From NCBI GenBank assembly GCA_946482295.1, contig CAMLRB010000121.1:1-11424 (forward strand): 11,424 nucleotides of DNA, in the 5' to 3' direction. The stretch comes from an uncultured Bacteriovorax sp. GTDB lineage: Bacteria; Bdellovibrionota; Bacteriovoracia; Bacteriovoracales; Bacteriovoracaceae. Each line of letters opens with the position of its first letter. Positions within the stretch are counted from its first letter, which is position 1. A program made the position numbers and the translations under genes. The notes beneath the pieces are model-generated. The model worked only from the letters and a program-made list of their open reading frames with translations, did not search any database and was not told where the DNA came from. Shown here one piece after another: positions 1-6,791 of the stretch.

Positions 1-21
1 GCTAAGAATTTGAAATATGGA

Positions 22-51
22 TGATCAAAGTCTCTGCATGATCAATTTTTT
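22..51 (+). terminator. Possible weak terminator of a gene ending off the left edge
   Basis: TGATCA at 22-27 and TGATCA at 39-44 can form a 6-bp stem with an 11-base loop, followed by six T residues at 46-51. One forward frame from base 1 reads seven codons to a TGA at 22-24, so this could be the tail of a gene to the left, but seven codons cannot identify it. The stem is short and AT-rich, and TGATCA is self-complementary, so chance is a real alternative. Confidence 0.25.
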
Positions 52-94
52 AAAAGAATGAATTAATTGAAACACCACTTAAATAGGGCAGTTT

Positions 95-1438
95 TTAAAC
101 TTTGTTGAGAGTTCGGTTGTTCAACAAGATCTGGCGATAAACTAATAAAAAACTGATGATAAAAAATGGAAAACCAGGAATAAAAGGGACGACAGCCCCA
201 ATACATCCAAGAATAAAAAAGATTAATGAAAAGGTGAAACGTATGATGTGAAAGATTCTGTTGCCTTTAACAGGTTCTTCTTGAAAAGTGAGTCCGATGG
301 CGAAGTTCGATAGAATGGAAAAAAAAACATAATAAAAAATGCGACGAATTCGAATTCGTAGGGATGCTTTTTCGAAAAAAATATGGGCTTCAATTTTTTC
401 ACATCCAAAGAGTATAATTTTTTCGATTTCTTGTTTGAGGGCCGTAGTGAACTCCTGGGAATAAACATCGACATTCATTTCCATGTTTTGTTGATAGCTT
501 GTGTAATTGAGATTGAATGAACCAATAGTCGACCATGTATCATCAACAGTTGCCAATTTTCCGTGTAGGATAGATTCTTTCCACTGATAAATTTCAACAC
601 CATTTCTAAGAAAATAATCGTAGAGATATTCTGATGCATGGACATAACTTGGCCAATCTGAAAAACGAGGAAGTACAAGTCGAACTCGTACGCCACGCTT
701 GGCCAGTTTCACCAATTGTTTCATAAATTTTTGTCGTGGAAAAAAATAGGAATTAATGAGGGTGATTTCTTTCTGTGCTGATGACGTCATTTTTGCATAT
801 TGTTTGCTTATTCTCCAACGGCGATGAACCCAATCATTAATGGAAATTCCTACTTCATAACCAGAAGGGTGATACATTTCTTTTTTGTTATTATCAACAT
901 GATGTTCATAGTGCAGATTTTTTCTGTAGGCCTTTTTAAAAACGAGACGACAATAATTCGTTATGTCGACAATAATGGGTCCCTCTAGATAAACTGCAAA
1001 ATCTAATTGAGGGACGCAATTGTGGGTATGGATGGCATCGAAGACATTTATTCCTCCGACAATGCATTTTTGGTGATCTACTAATAATACTTTGTGGTGA
1101 AGCCTTCGTCCCCATCGATAGAGCCACTTGAGATGAAGAGCATTAAATCGTTTGAAATAAACTCCCGCATTTAAAAGTTCTTCTTCTTTTTCAATCGGGA
1201 ATAAGCGTGACCCCACGCTATCAATTAACATGTAAACCTTAACACCTCTTCGAGTTGCTTCAAGCAGGGCCCTATGCACTTGTCTTCCAAAATTATCCAT
1301 ATCGAAGATGTAGGTCTGTAAATGAATACTCTTTTTCGCAGACCTAATCATTTCCAGATAGCACGTTTGATAGCGAAGACCATCGAGGTAAAACTCAAGA
1401 TGATTACCTTTTGTAATATGAAAAAAATTAGGAATCAT
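95..1438 (-). CDS. Phospholipase D-type cardiolipin synthase (ClsB-like) with hydrophobic C-terminal tail
   Basis: This 447-residue protein has the two HKD motifs of the phospholipase D superfamily: H114-K116-D121 (HHKVLLVD) and H292-K294-D299 (HGKLATVD), each followed by the usual Gly-rich GGIN / GSFN stretch. The domain start (GNHLEFYLDG, then a predicted helix and LQTYIFD) matches bacterial cardiolipin synthases of the ClsB type, which join phosphatidyl groups to make cardiolipin at the inner membrane. Residues from about 362 to 438 are strongly hydrophobic. The last segment (399-438) contains LGCIGAVVPFIPGFPF, resembling DUF454/YbaN-like membrane hairpins, and ClsB itself lacks such a tail. 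The start overlaps the end of the upstream EEP gene by 11 bases. A GAGGT ribosome site (1451-1447 on the minus strand) lies 8 bases before the ATG, inside the upstream gene, so translational coupling is likely. Substrate and product are inferred from family only; another phosphatidyltransferase or PLD activity is possible. Confidence 0.85.
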   Translation of the reverse strand: MIPNFFHITKGNHLEFYLDGLRYQTCYLEMIRSAKKSIHLQTYIFDMDNFGRQVHRALLEATRRGVKVYMLIDSVGSRLFPIEKEEELLNAGVYFKRFNALHLKWLYRWGRRLHHKVLLVDHQKCIVGGINVFDAIHTHNCVPQLDFAVYLEGPIIVDITNYCRLVFKKAYRKNLHYEHHVDNNKKEMYHPSGYEVGISINDWVHRRWRISKQYAKMTSSAQKEITLINSYFFPRQKFMKQLVKLAKRGVRVRLVLPRFSDWPSYVHASEYLYDYFLRNGVEIYQWKESILHGKLATVDDTWSTIGSFNLNYTSYQQNMEMNVDVYSQEFTTALKQEIEKIILFGCEKIEAHIFFEKASLRIRIRRIFYYVFFSILSNFAIGLTFQEEPVKGNRIFHIIRFTFSLIFFILGCIGAVVPFIPGFPFFIISFLLVYRQILLNNRTLNKV

Positions 1439-2177
1439 GAACTTCTACCTCACAAAAAAGGGGAAGATGATCAGAGAGACCATTGTTTCCAAGGCCAATG
1501 GCCTCTGCTTTTACGACATTCATGTTTTTGACATAGATTCGATCGAGTTTGAGAAATGGAAAACCAGCTGGAAATGTTTTAGCGTAACTTCCATGCGTAT
1601 ACTTATGGGCCTCATACATTCCTAAGTGAGTTTCAAATGTATCTGAAGCTCTCATGTTCCAATCATTAAAGTCTCCAGCAATAATCAATGAAGGATCATC
1701 TTCGTCAGAGTTTTTGTCATGCAGATATTTTTTAATTTTTTCATACTGTTTACTTCTTCCTTTATGAAGGAGATCGAGATGCAAGCACGCGGCATAAAAT
1801 TTTTTATGATGCAAATGAGGTAAACTAATTTTACAGATTAACATGCCTCGCTGCTCGAATGGATTTGTGGAGAGATTGATATTTTCCCAAGACTCAATTG
1901 GGTATTTGCTAAGGATTAAATTGCCATGATGACCGTGTTCGTAAAGGGCATTTTGGGCATAGGAAAAATGTGGCCATAATGCATCGGCGAAGTATTCAAA
2001 CTGTTTATCGATCATTCCCTTTTCTTTATATTTTTCATTTTTTCCTACAACTTCTTGAAGCAAAACAATATCCGCATTTGTAGAAGCGATAAAATCTTTC
2101 ATCGAGTCCAATGTATAAACTGTATTTTTCCAATCGAATCCTTTATGAATGTTGAAGGATAAAATTTTTAATTTCAT
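1428..2177 (-). CDS. Endonuclease/exonuclease/phosphatase (EEP) family protein, YbhP-like
   Basis: The 249-residue product shows the full set of EEP metal and catalytic motifs: ILSFNIHKG with N9, LLQEV with E42, AGDFNDW with D169 and N171, LDRIYV, and the terminal LSDHLP with D236-H237. The fold covers DNase I-like nucleases, sphingomyelinases and inositol-phosphate or lipid phosphatases, so the sequence predicts a metal-dependent phosphodiesterase or phosphatase but not its substrate. There is no signal peptide, suggesting a cytoplasmic or membrane-surface role. Length and position just upstream of a cardiolipin synthase match E. coli YbhP beside ClsB, arguing for a phospholipid-related role. 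I chose the ATG at 2177 because family members begin right before the first beta strand (MKLKILSFN). The frame stays open to an ATG at 2225, but that extension covers the intergenic promoter region. No good Shine-Dalgarno precedes either start, so the start is uncertain. Confidence 0.82.
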   Translation of the reverse strand: MKLKILSFNIHKGFDWKNTVYTLDSMKDFIASTNADIVLLQEVVGKNEKYKEKGMIDKQFEYFADALWPHFSYAQNALYEHGHHGNLILSKYPIESWENINLSTNPFEQRGMLICKISLPHLHHKKFYAACLHLDLLHKGRSKQYEKIKKYLHDKNSDEDDPSLIIAGDFNDWNMRASDTFETHLGMYEAHKYTHGSYAKTFPAGFPFLKLDRIYVKNMNVVKAEAIGLGNNGLSDHLPLFCEVEVHDS

Positions 2178-2203
2178 TGGCACCCATGACTTATAAGAGC
2201 AAG

Positions 2204-2232
2204 TTGTTCGCCAAACTATTGGCATCGACTAT
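2204..2232 (+). promoter_or_regulatory. Candidate promoter with inverted repeat upstream of the nucleotidase gene
   Basis: In the divergent region between the EEP gene and the nucleotidase gene, TTGTTC (2204-2209) and GACTAT (2227-2232) are spaced 17 bases apart and could act as weak -35 and -10 boxes for the plus-strand gene. The spacer contains the perfect inverted repeat GCCAA-ACTA-TTGGC (2210-2223), which is where a repressor could block both directions. The -10 match is poor (3 of 6), so the promoter call is tentative; the repeat itself is read directly. Confidence 0.3.
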
Positions 2233-2262
2233 GCACTCTAGGCTGCTTAAGGCGGGTGCATA

Positions 2263-3798
2263 ATGAAGAAAAACGTTTTCATATATCTTTCATTGTTCTT
2301 GGCGTTTACACCAATCACAAATGTTTATGCGCGACTTGTCCAGATTCTACACACTAACGATACACATTCATTTTTAGATAATTCTGTTCACGACAAAAAT
2401 CGTGGAGGGATGGAGCGTTTAAAAACTACGATCGATGCTTACAAAACAAAAATGGAAGCAGAAGGTGTTAAAACTCTCGTCATGGATGCTGGCGATTTTC
2501 TTGAAGGCAATATCTATTACATGGCCGAAAAAGGCAGAAAAACATTTCAAATTCATAATGAAATTGGATACGACGTGGCCATCTTAGGAAATCATGATTG
2601 GTTAATGGGAACAAATGAACTGAACAAATTATTAGGTGAGTTTGATCTTAAATACAAATTCATCACGGCCAATCTGGAAATTTCCAATCAACATCCAAAC
2701 ATCAAAGATAAAATTAAACCCTTTGCTGAATTCAATATTGATGGGATTAAAATTGGAGTCGTCGGTATCACCACTGATGAAATTTTTTATAAATGGAGAT
2801 TTGAAAGAGGGCTAATTACCAGTCCACTCGACAACGCAATTAAATACGAACAAATACTTAAAGATCGTGGTAATCACGCCATCATCGCTCTTACTCATAT
2901 TGGACTTTTTTCAGATAGGAGAATGGTTGCTCGCTCTCGCCATATTGATTTAGTTGTTGGTGGTCACTCTCACGATGCTCTCTATAAAGAAAAGTATGAA
3001 GAAAATCGTGATGGAAAACAAATACCAATTGTTCAAGCGGGAGCTCATACTGAATACCTTGGTCGCATTCTCGTCGATATTGAAAAAGACAAACCATTGA
3101 AGGTTGTAAAGTATGAACTCATTCCTCTTAATAACAAAGGCGACAATGAAGCGATCAAATCGCTTGTAGCGGAAGCTGATGGTGAATTGGATACCCTCTA
3201 CGGTAAAGAATGGCTTGAAAAGAAAGTTGGTGTCTCACAATTGATACCGGGTGACGAAGAGGGAATGAAGAAATGGGCCAGCTTCATCGGAAAATCGATG
3301 AAGGATAAAGTCGATGCCGATATTGCGATTCACGTCCCTCCAATGAATGGTGAAAATTATCCTGTTGGAAACGTTAACCGTCGTGATCTGTTTAACTCCT
3401 TTCCTCGAGTTTTAGATATTCACGATAAGTATGGCTGGAATATTTATACTTCGAAAGTCCGCGGGGTATGGTTACGTTTAACTATTGAATCACTAAGTCT
3501 CTTTGGACAACCTCTCATCCTCTCTGGAATTGATATAGACTATATTCGCACCCCAGTAGGTTTTAAGATTCGTAAAATGCGTGTAAATGGTGAGCGTATC
3601 AATCCATTTAAGAATTACACTGTCGCGTTCACAGAAGGTATTGTGAAAGGGGCCCAAGGCGTAGATGATCGAACTATAGCTATTCTTCGCCATCCGAAAG
3701 ATACAAAAATAAAAATATGGCAGACATTAGAAGAGAAACTAGAAAAAGAAGAAGTGAAAGGAAGCATTTACGATAACGTTAGCTTCCTTTCATTCTAA
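2263..3798 (+). CDS. Secreted 5'-nucleotidase / metallophosphatase, UshA family
   Basis: This 511-residue protein starts with a Sec signal peptide (two Lys, a hydrophobic run to about residue 19, probable cleavage after VYA at 21-23). The metallophosphatase domain follows, with all five blocks: D33/H35 in TNDTH, D78 in DAGDF, N110-H111 in GNHDW, H212 in LTHIG, and H235/H237 in GGHSHD. These bind two metals. From about residue 325 the 5'-nucleotidase C-terminal domain is present (NRRDLFNSFP, SGIDIDY, YTVAF). UshA-type enzymes hydrolyse nucleotides or UDP-sugars in the periplasm so that nucleoside and phosphate can be recovered. It is somewhat shorter than E. coli UshA (550 residues). An AAGGCGGG ribosome site lies before the ATG. 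It is divergent from the EEP gene and convergent with the RND gene, with 3 bases between stops. The exact substrate cannot be told; related members cleave thiosulfate esters or cyclic nucleotides. Confidence 0.88.
   Translation: MKKNVFIYLSLFLAFTPITNVYARLVQILHTNDTHSFLDNSVHDKNRGGMERLKTTIDAYKTKMEAEGVKTLVMDAGDFLEGNIYYMAEKGRKTFQIHNEIGYDVAILGNHDWLMGTNELNKLLGEFDLKYKFITANLEISNQHPNIKDKIKPFAEFNIDGIKIGVVGITTDEIFYKWRFERGLITSPLDNAIKYEQILKDRGNHAIIALTHIGLFSDRRMVARSRHIDLVVGGHSHDALYKEKYEENRDGKQIPIVQAGAHTEYLGRILVDIEKDKPLKVVKYELIPLNNKGDNEAIKSLVAEADGELDTLYGKEWLEKKVGVSQLIPGDEEGMKKWASFIGKSMKDKVDADIAIHVPPMNGENYPVGNVNRRDLFNSFPRVLDIHDKYGWNIYTSKVRGVWLRLTIESLSLFGQPLILSGIDIDYIRTPVGFKIRKMRVNGERINPFKNYTVAFTEGIVKGAQGVDDRTIAILRHPKDTKIKIWQTLEEKLEKEEVKGSIYDNVSFLSF
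3755..3792. terminator. Probable bidirectional terminator inside the nucleotidase 3' end
   Basis: TGAAAGGAAGC (3755-3765) and GCTTCCTTTCA (3782-3792) form a perfect 11-bp stem around a 16-base loop that can itself fold weakly (ACG/CGT). On the plus strand the stem ends 3 bases before the nucleotidase stop codon, and a T-rich run (3802-3810) follows about 10 bases later. On the minus strand, transcripts leaving the RND gene (stop at 3802) meet the stem and then a pyrimidine run with five Ts (revcomp of 3735-3754). The hairpin therefore sits well to end both convergent transcripts, although it is encoded within the last codons of one gene. Confidence 0.6.
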
Positions 3799-3801
3799 AT
3801 A

Positions 3802-6093
3802 TTATTTTTTATTGCGTTTGAAAAATTCTTTAACAAGTGGAAAGACAATCATGCAAATGATGTAAGAAGAAACTTGTCCAAGAATAGAAATCCAGGCAAC
3901 CCCTTTCAACATTTTTGAGCTTGCAAAGAGTAGTGATCCAAATCCCATAATTGAGATAATGGCCCCAAGTTGAATTGCATGTGAATCAAGGGCAGCTGAT
4001 ATAAGTGGCGGATGACCTTCACGCTCTCGGTGATGAACGTGAACACCCATATCAATACCTGCTGCAAGAACTTGAGGAATCATGGCCACGTTTAAAATCG
4101 TAAAAGGAACTCCAGCAAGGCCCATTAAGGCGACTAGTAATATAATACAGCAGACAAGCTGGAATTCGAGATAGAGAGCATCTTTGATTTTTCTAAAGTC
4201 TAACCAAAAAATAAAAAGAGTTCCTGCTAAGAATAGAAAAAGAACAAGTTGTCCATCTTCAATTATATGATGAAGAATTTCGGCAAAAACGAGTGTATCT
4301 GATCCGACTTCCATTCCAGGAAATTCTTTCTTCGCATTTTGCAACGTTTGAGCATACCTTCGAATATTTTCGTAAGTTCCTTGTCTCTCTTTTGGAAAGA
4401 CTAGTAAGATATTTCCGTCCTCGCCAAAGTTGTCATTGATAGGTTTAGGAATGAATGAGCGGTCATAAGGAGCTGTTTCAAGCCAGGTTAGAATTTTATC
4501 TTTAGTTAGCCCTGACTTTTCTTTCAATTCTTTTTCATCAGCTTGGAGAACGTAAGTTCTCAGCTTTTGCATACGACTTTGACGTTTGGCCATGTCGTCA
4601 GGAACGAGGTCATAAAGTGAAATAACCATATCTACTGTTTGGTCGTTTTCTTCTGATCGCAGCCATTCACTGAGTTCTATTACTTGATCTTTATCACGAG
4701 CGGCGATCGCAGAAGGGGTAATGGCCTTTCCAAAGATCTGGTCAGTCATGGAATTAATTTTTTGTAATTCAGGAGGAAAGTTATGAAGTTTCTCGAAATC
4801 GTATTCAAAGCGTGAATGATAAAGACCAAATAGAATGATAGGAATGAGAATAAATAATCCTTTTCTCCATCCATATTTCACTGGGTATTTCCCTAAGACA
4901 AAACTCGATTGAATGTTAGAAAAATTCTCGGGAAGAATTTTCGCCATGAGGGGAAAGGCCAATACAAAAACGCAGTAAATAACGAGGATTCCGATACCTG
5001 CGATTATTCCTAATTCTGAGAAACCGCGAAAATCGGAGTATGCAAGAATAAAAAATGAACACGATGTAGTTAGTGCTGAAGAAAATAGGGCCTTTCGGCT
5101 CAAATGAAAATAGGTGTTGCGAATGGCAACATCTTTAACGGCTCCTTTTGTTCTCTCTTGATGATAACGACGAATAAAGTGAATACCAAATTCAGCACCA
5201 AGGCCTGAGAGAATGGCCAGGAGAAAACCAGTGAGGATATTGATTTGACCAATCACAACTGCAGCGAGGCCCGCTGTCAAGCACATCGAGATTACAACGA
5301 AGATCGCTGTACTGACTGCCCCCGCGATTGTTCCCAGGCCCCAAAGGAGTAAAAGAGTGATTGCTACGTTACTAATAATTCCGGTTTTAGAGATATCTTT
5401 TTCAAATTGAACTTCTTCTTCAGCTTTTTCTACATAACGACCAGAAAGCGAATAGGGAAATTTGAATGATTGATCAATCGTTTCACGAACCGATTTGATG
5501 AGCTCACGGGATCTTTTCAAATCAGTAGAATCGAACAATGGGCGAATCAAAAGCATGGCATATTTTTTATCTAGAGAGAGGAAGTATTGATCTGAGCTTG
5601 TTCGCTTTTTTAGTTTCTCAAAAAAATCTTTAGCCTCTTGAACTTGTTCCGCGTGATCACTTTCATCCACCAAACCAAGGCCAGTTGTGTCTACAACTTC
5701 ATCTGAAAAGAGTACTTGGGCATGTTCAGTTAGCTGTTTGAAATCTTTTTTAGGAAGAATAAAAAGGGCCTTGTCCTTTAAGGCAAATTCCTCACGTTCA
5801 AAATAAGTGTATTTAATATCTTTAAGCTTATGTAGTTTTTCACTGATAGCTACGAGGGCCTTTTCAGGGCCAGTCATGGGGCCAACAAGAACAATGACGT
5901 ATCCACCGCCACCGACTTTTGCCACGACATTATTCATTTCTCGAATACTTTCTGAATCCTCAGGGAGAAGTCCAGCTAAATCGAGATTGATCCTTAGGTG
6001 GGAAGCGTAGTTAAATCCTACGATGGCTAAACACAAAAGAAGGATCGGGGCTGCCCAAAAATACTTGAGATTGAACTGAAGGAGTTTTTTCAT
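3802..6093 (-). CDS. RND superfamily exporter (MMPL / HpnN-like, COG1033 type)
   Basis: The 763-residue inner-membrane protein has the duplicated RND layout. One helix near residues 11-31 is followed by a soluble loop to about 235, then a five-helix block (about 238-385) with the TM4 signature GLGAEFGIHF. A helix at about 407-424, a second soluble loop to about 622 and a final five-helix block (about 625-757) containing GIDMGVHVHH make up the second half. At this length it is smaller than AcrB-type pumps (about 1000) and closer to MMPL/HpnN proteins, which move lipids, hopanoids or other hydrophobic molecules using the proton gradient. The acidic residue in the first-half TM4 is E301, where relatives usually have Asp; the second half keeps D681. 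No clear ribosome site precedes the ATG. Its gene is divergent from an MlaC-family gene followed by a TolC-family gene, suggesting a shared export path. The cargo is unknown. Confidence 0.85.
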   Translation of the reverse strand: MKKLLQFNLKYFWAAPILLLCLAIVGFNYASHLRINLDLAGLLPEDSESIREMNNVVAKVGGGGYVIVLVGPMTGPEKALVAISEKLHKLKDIKYTYFEREEFALKDKALFILPKKDFKQLTEHAQVLFSDEVVDTTGLGLVDESDHAEQVQEAKDFFEKLKKRTSSDQYFLSLDKKYAMLLIRPLFDSTDLKRSRELIKSVRETIDQSFKFPYSLSGRYVEKAEEEVQFEKDISKTGIISNVAITLLLLWGLGTIAGAVSTAIFVVISMCLTAGLAAVVIGQINILTGFLLAILSGLGAEFGIHFIRRYHQERTKGAVKDVAIRNTYFHLSRKALFSSALTTSCSFFILAYSDFRGFSELGIIAGIGILVIYCVFVLAFPLMAKILPENFSNIQSSFVLGKYPVKYGWRKGLFILIPIILFGLYHSRFEYDFEKLHNFPPELQKINSMTDQIFGKAITPSAIAARDKDQVIELSEWLRSEENDQTVDMVISLYDLVPDDMAKRQSRMQKLRTYVLQADEKELKEKSGLTKDKILTWLETAPYDRSFIPKPINDNFGEDGNILLVFPKERQGTYENIRRYAQTLQNAKKEFPGMEVGSDTLVFAEILHHIIEDGQLVLFLFLAGTLFIFWLDFRKIKDALYLEFQLVCCIILLVALMGLAGVPFTILNVAMIPQVLAAGIDMGVHVHHREREGHPPLISAALDSHAIQLGAIISIMGFGSLLFASSKMLKGVAWISILGQVSSYIICMIVFPLVKEFFKRNKK

Positions 6094-6136
6094 GGGAAAT
6101 TAATAGGTTGTTTGCTGTAGTTTGTACATGGAAAGA

Positions 6137-6163
6137 TTGACTGTAGGGCCAAAAAACTATACT
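6137..6163 (+). promoter_or_regulatory. Candidate promoter for the MlaC-TolC pair
   Basis: Between the divergent RND and MlaC genes, TTGACT (6137-6142) and TATACT (6158-6163) are each 5 of 6 matches to sigma-70 boxes. The spacer is 15 bases, shorter than ideal. Transcription would start near 6170, leaving a leader of about 35 bases. I could not find an equally good minus-strand promoter for the RND gene in the same 113 bases. Confidence 0.42.
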
Positions 6164-6206
6164 TCTGTCCCATAACATTTTCCTTTTTAATCAGATGGAT
6201 ATCCTT

Positions 6207-6791
6207 ATGAAAACGATCATTCGTGCCCTAATACTTTTATGCCTTTTCACGCAATCCAAAGCTCTTATGGCCGCAGCTTCTCCGGAAGAAATGATTAAAG
6301 ATATTTTTGCTAAAGCGGGTAGTGAAAATCTTCTGAATAATTCTGCTAAAAAAGCATCTGTTGAAAACTTAATAGATTTTGGAGAGATGACAAAAAATAT
6401 TCTGGCCCAGGAGTTTACGAAACTACCGGGTACAGAAGTTAAATGGTTTGAGCAGACAATTAAAGAAATCATCACACGTTCTGTTTTTCCTTCTGCTCCC
6501 AAGTTCTTAGACAACGTCAAAATCTCTTATAAAAAAACACAGTTGGACGTAACAAATGCAAAGGTCTCTTCCAGTGTGAACAAAAAAGGTGACATCGTTG
6601 ATGTTGATTACTTTCTTAAAAAAGAAGGTGATGAGTGGAAAATTGTAGATGTGGCCATTGATGATGAGTCTTGGGTTACAACGATAAACGAAAAAGTTCA
6701 AAAAACGATTAAAGAAAAAGGCTGGAAAGGATTGAAAGATCTTTTGAGTAAACGCCTTAATGAATTAAAGACTTCTAAAAAAACAACATGA
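6207..6791 (+). CDS. MlaC/Ttg2D (HpnM-like) family periplasmic lipid-binding protein
   Basis: The 194-residue product has a Sec signal peptide (MKTIIRALILL, cleavage probably after LMAA) followed by a single MlaC-type domain. Recognisable family features are the helical N-terminal part, the strand pair around VKISYKKTQLDV and VDVDYFLKK, the block GDEWKIVDVAIDDESW, and the closing helix pattern ending KEKGWKGLKDLLSKRL. MlaC carries phospholipid between inner- and outer-membrane complexes, and HpnM is the relative in hopanoid clusters. I chose the ATG at 6207, giving a compact signal peptide and a weak GGAT about 7 bases upstream; the frame also opens at the ATG at 6195, adding MDIL. The TolC gene starts inside its stop codon (ATGA). 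No MlaFEDB, MlaA or squalene cyclase gene is visible, so the partners are probably the divergent RND protein and the downstream channel. That pairing is inference. Confidence 0.85.
   Translation: MKTIIRALILLCLFTQSKALMAAASPEEMIKDIFAKAGSENLLNNSAKKASVENLIDFGEMTKNILAQEFTKLPGTEVKWFEQTIKEIITRSVFPSAPKFLDNVKISYKKTQLDVTNAKVSSSVNKKGDIVDVDYFLKKEGDEWKIVDVAIDDESWVTTINEKVQKTIKEKGWKGLKDLLSKRLNELKTSKKTT

Noticed and set aside
2190..2195. TATAAG (minus strand) as -10 box for the EEP gene
   Set aside because: No acceptable -35 box lies 16-18 bases upstream, and transcription would begin only about 6 bases before the chosen start codon.
2178..2225. N-terminal extension of the EEP protein to an ATG at 2225
   Set aside because: The extra 16 residues do not fit the family, which begins at the first beta strand, and they cover the inverted repeat and divergent promoter region.
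4703..4710. GCGATCGC octamer, like the HIP1 repeat of cyanobacteria
   Set aside because: I see it once, inside the RND gene, and no other copies; no repeat family is supported.
3802..6093. AcrB-type multidrug RND pump
   Set aside because: The protein is about 250 residues too short, no periplasmic adaptor gene is nearby, and the layout fits MMPL/HpnN-type exporters better.
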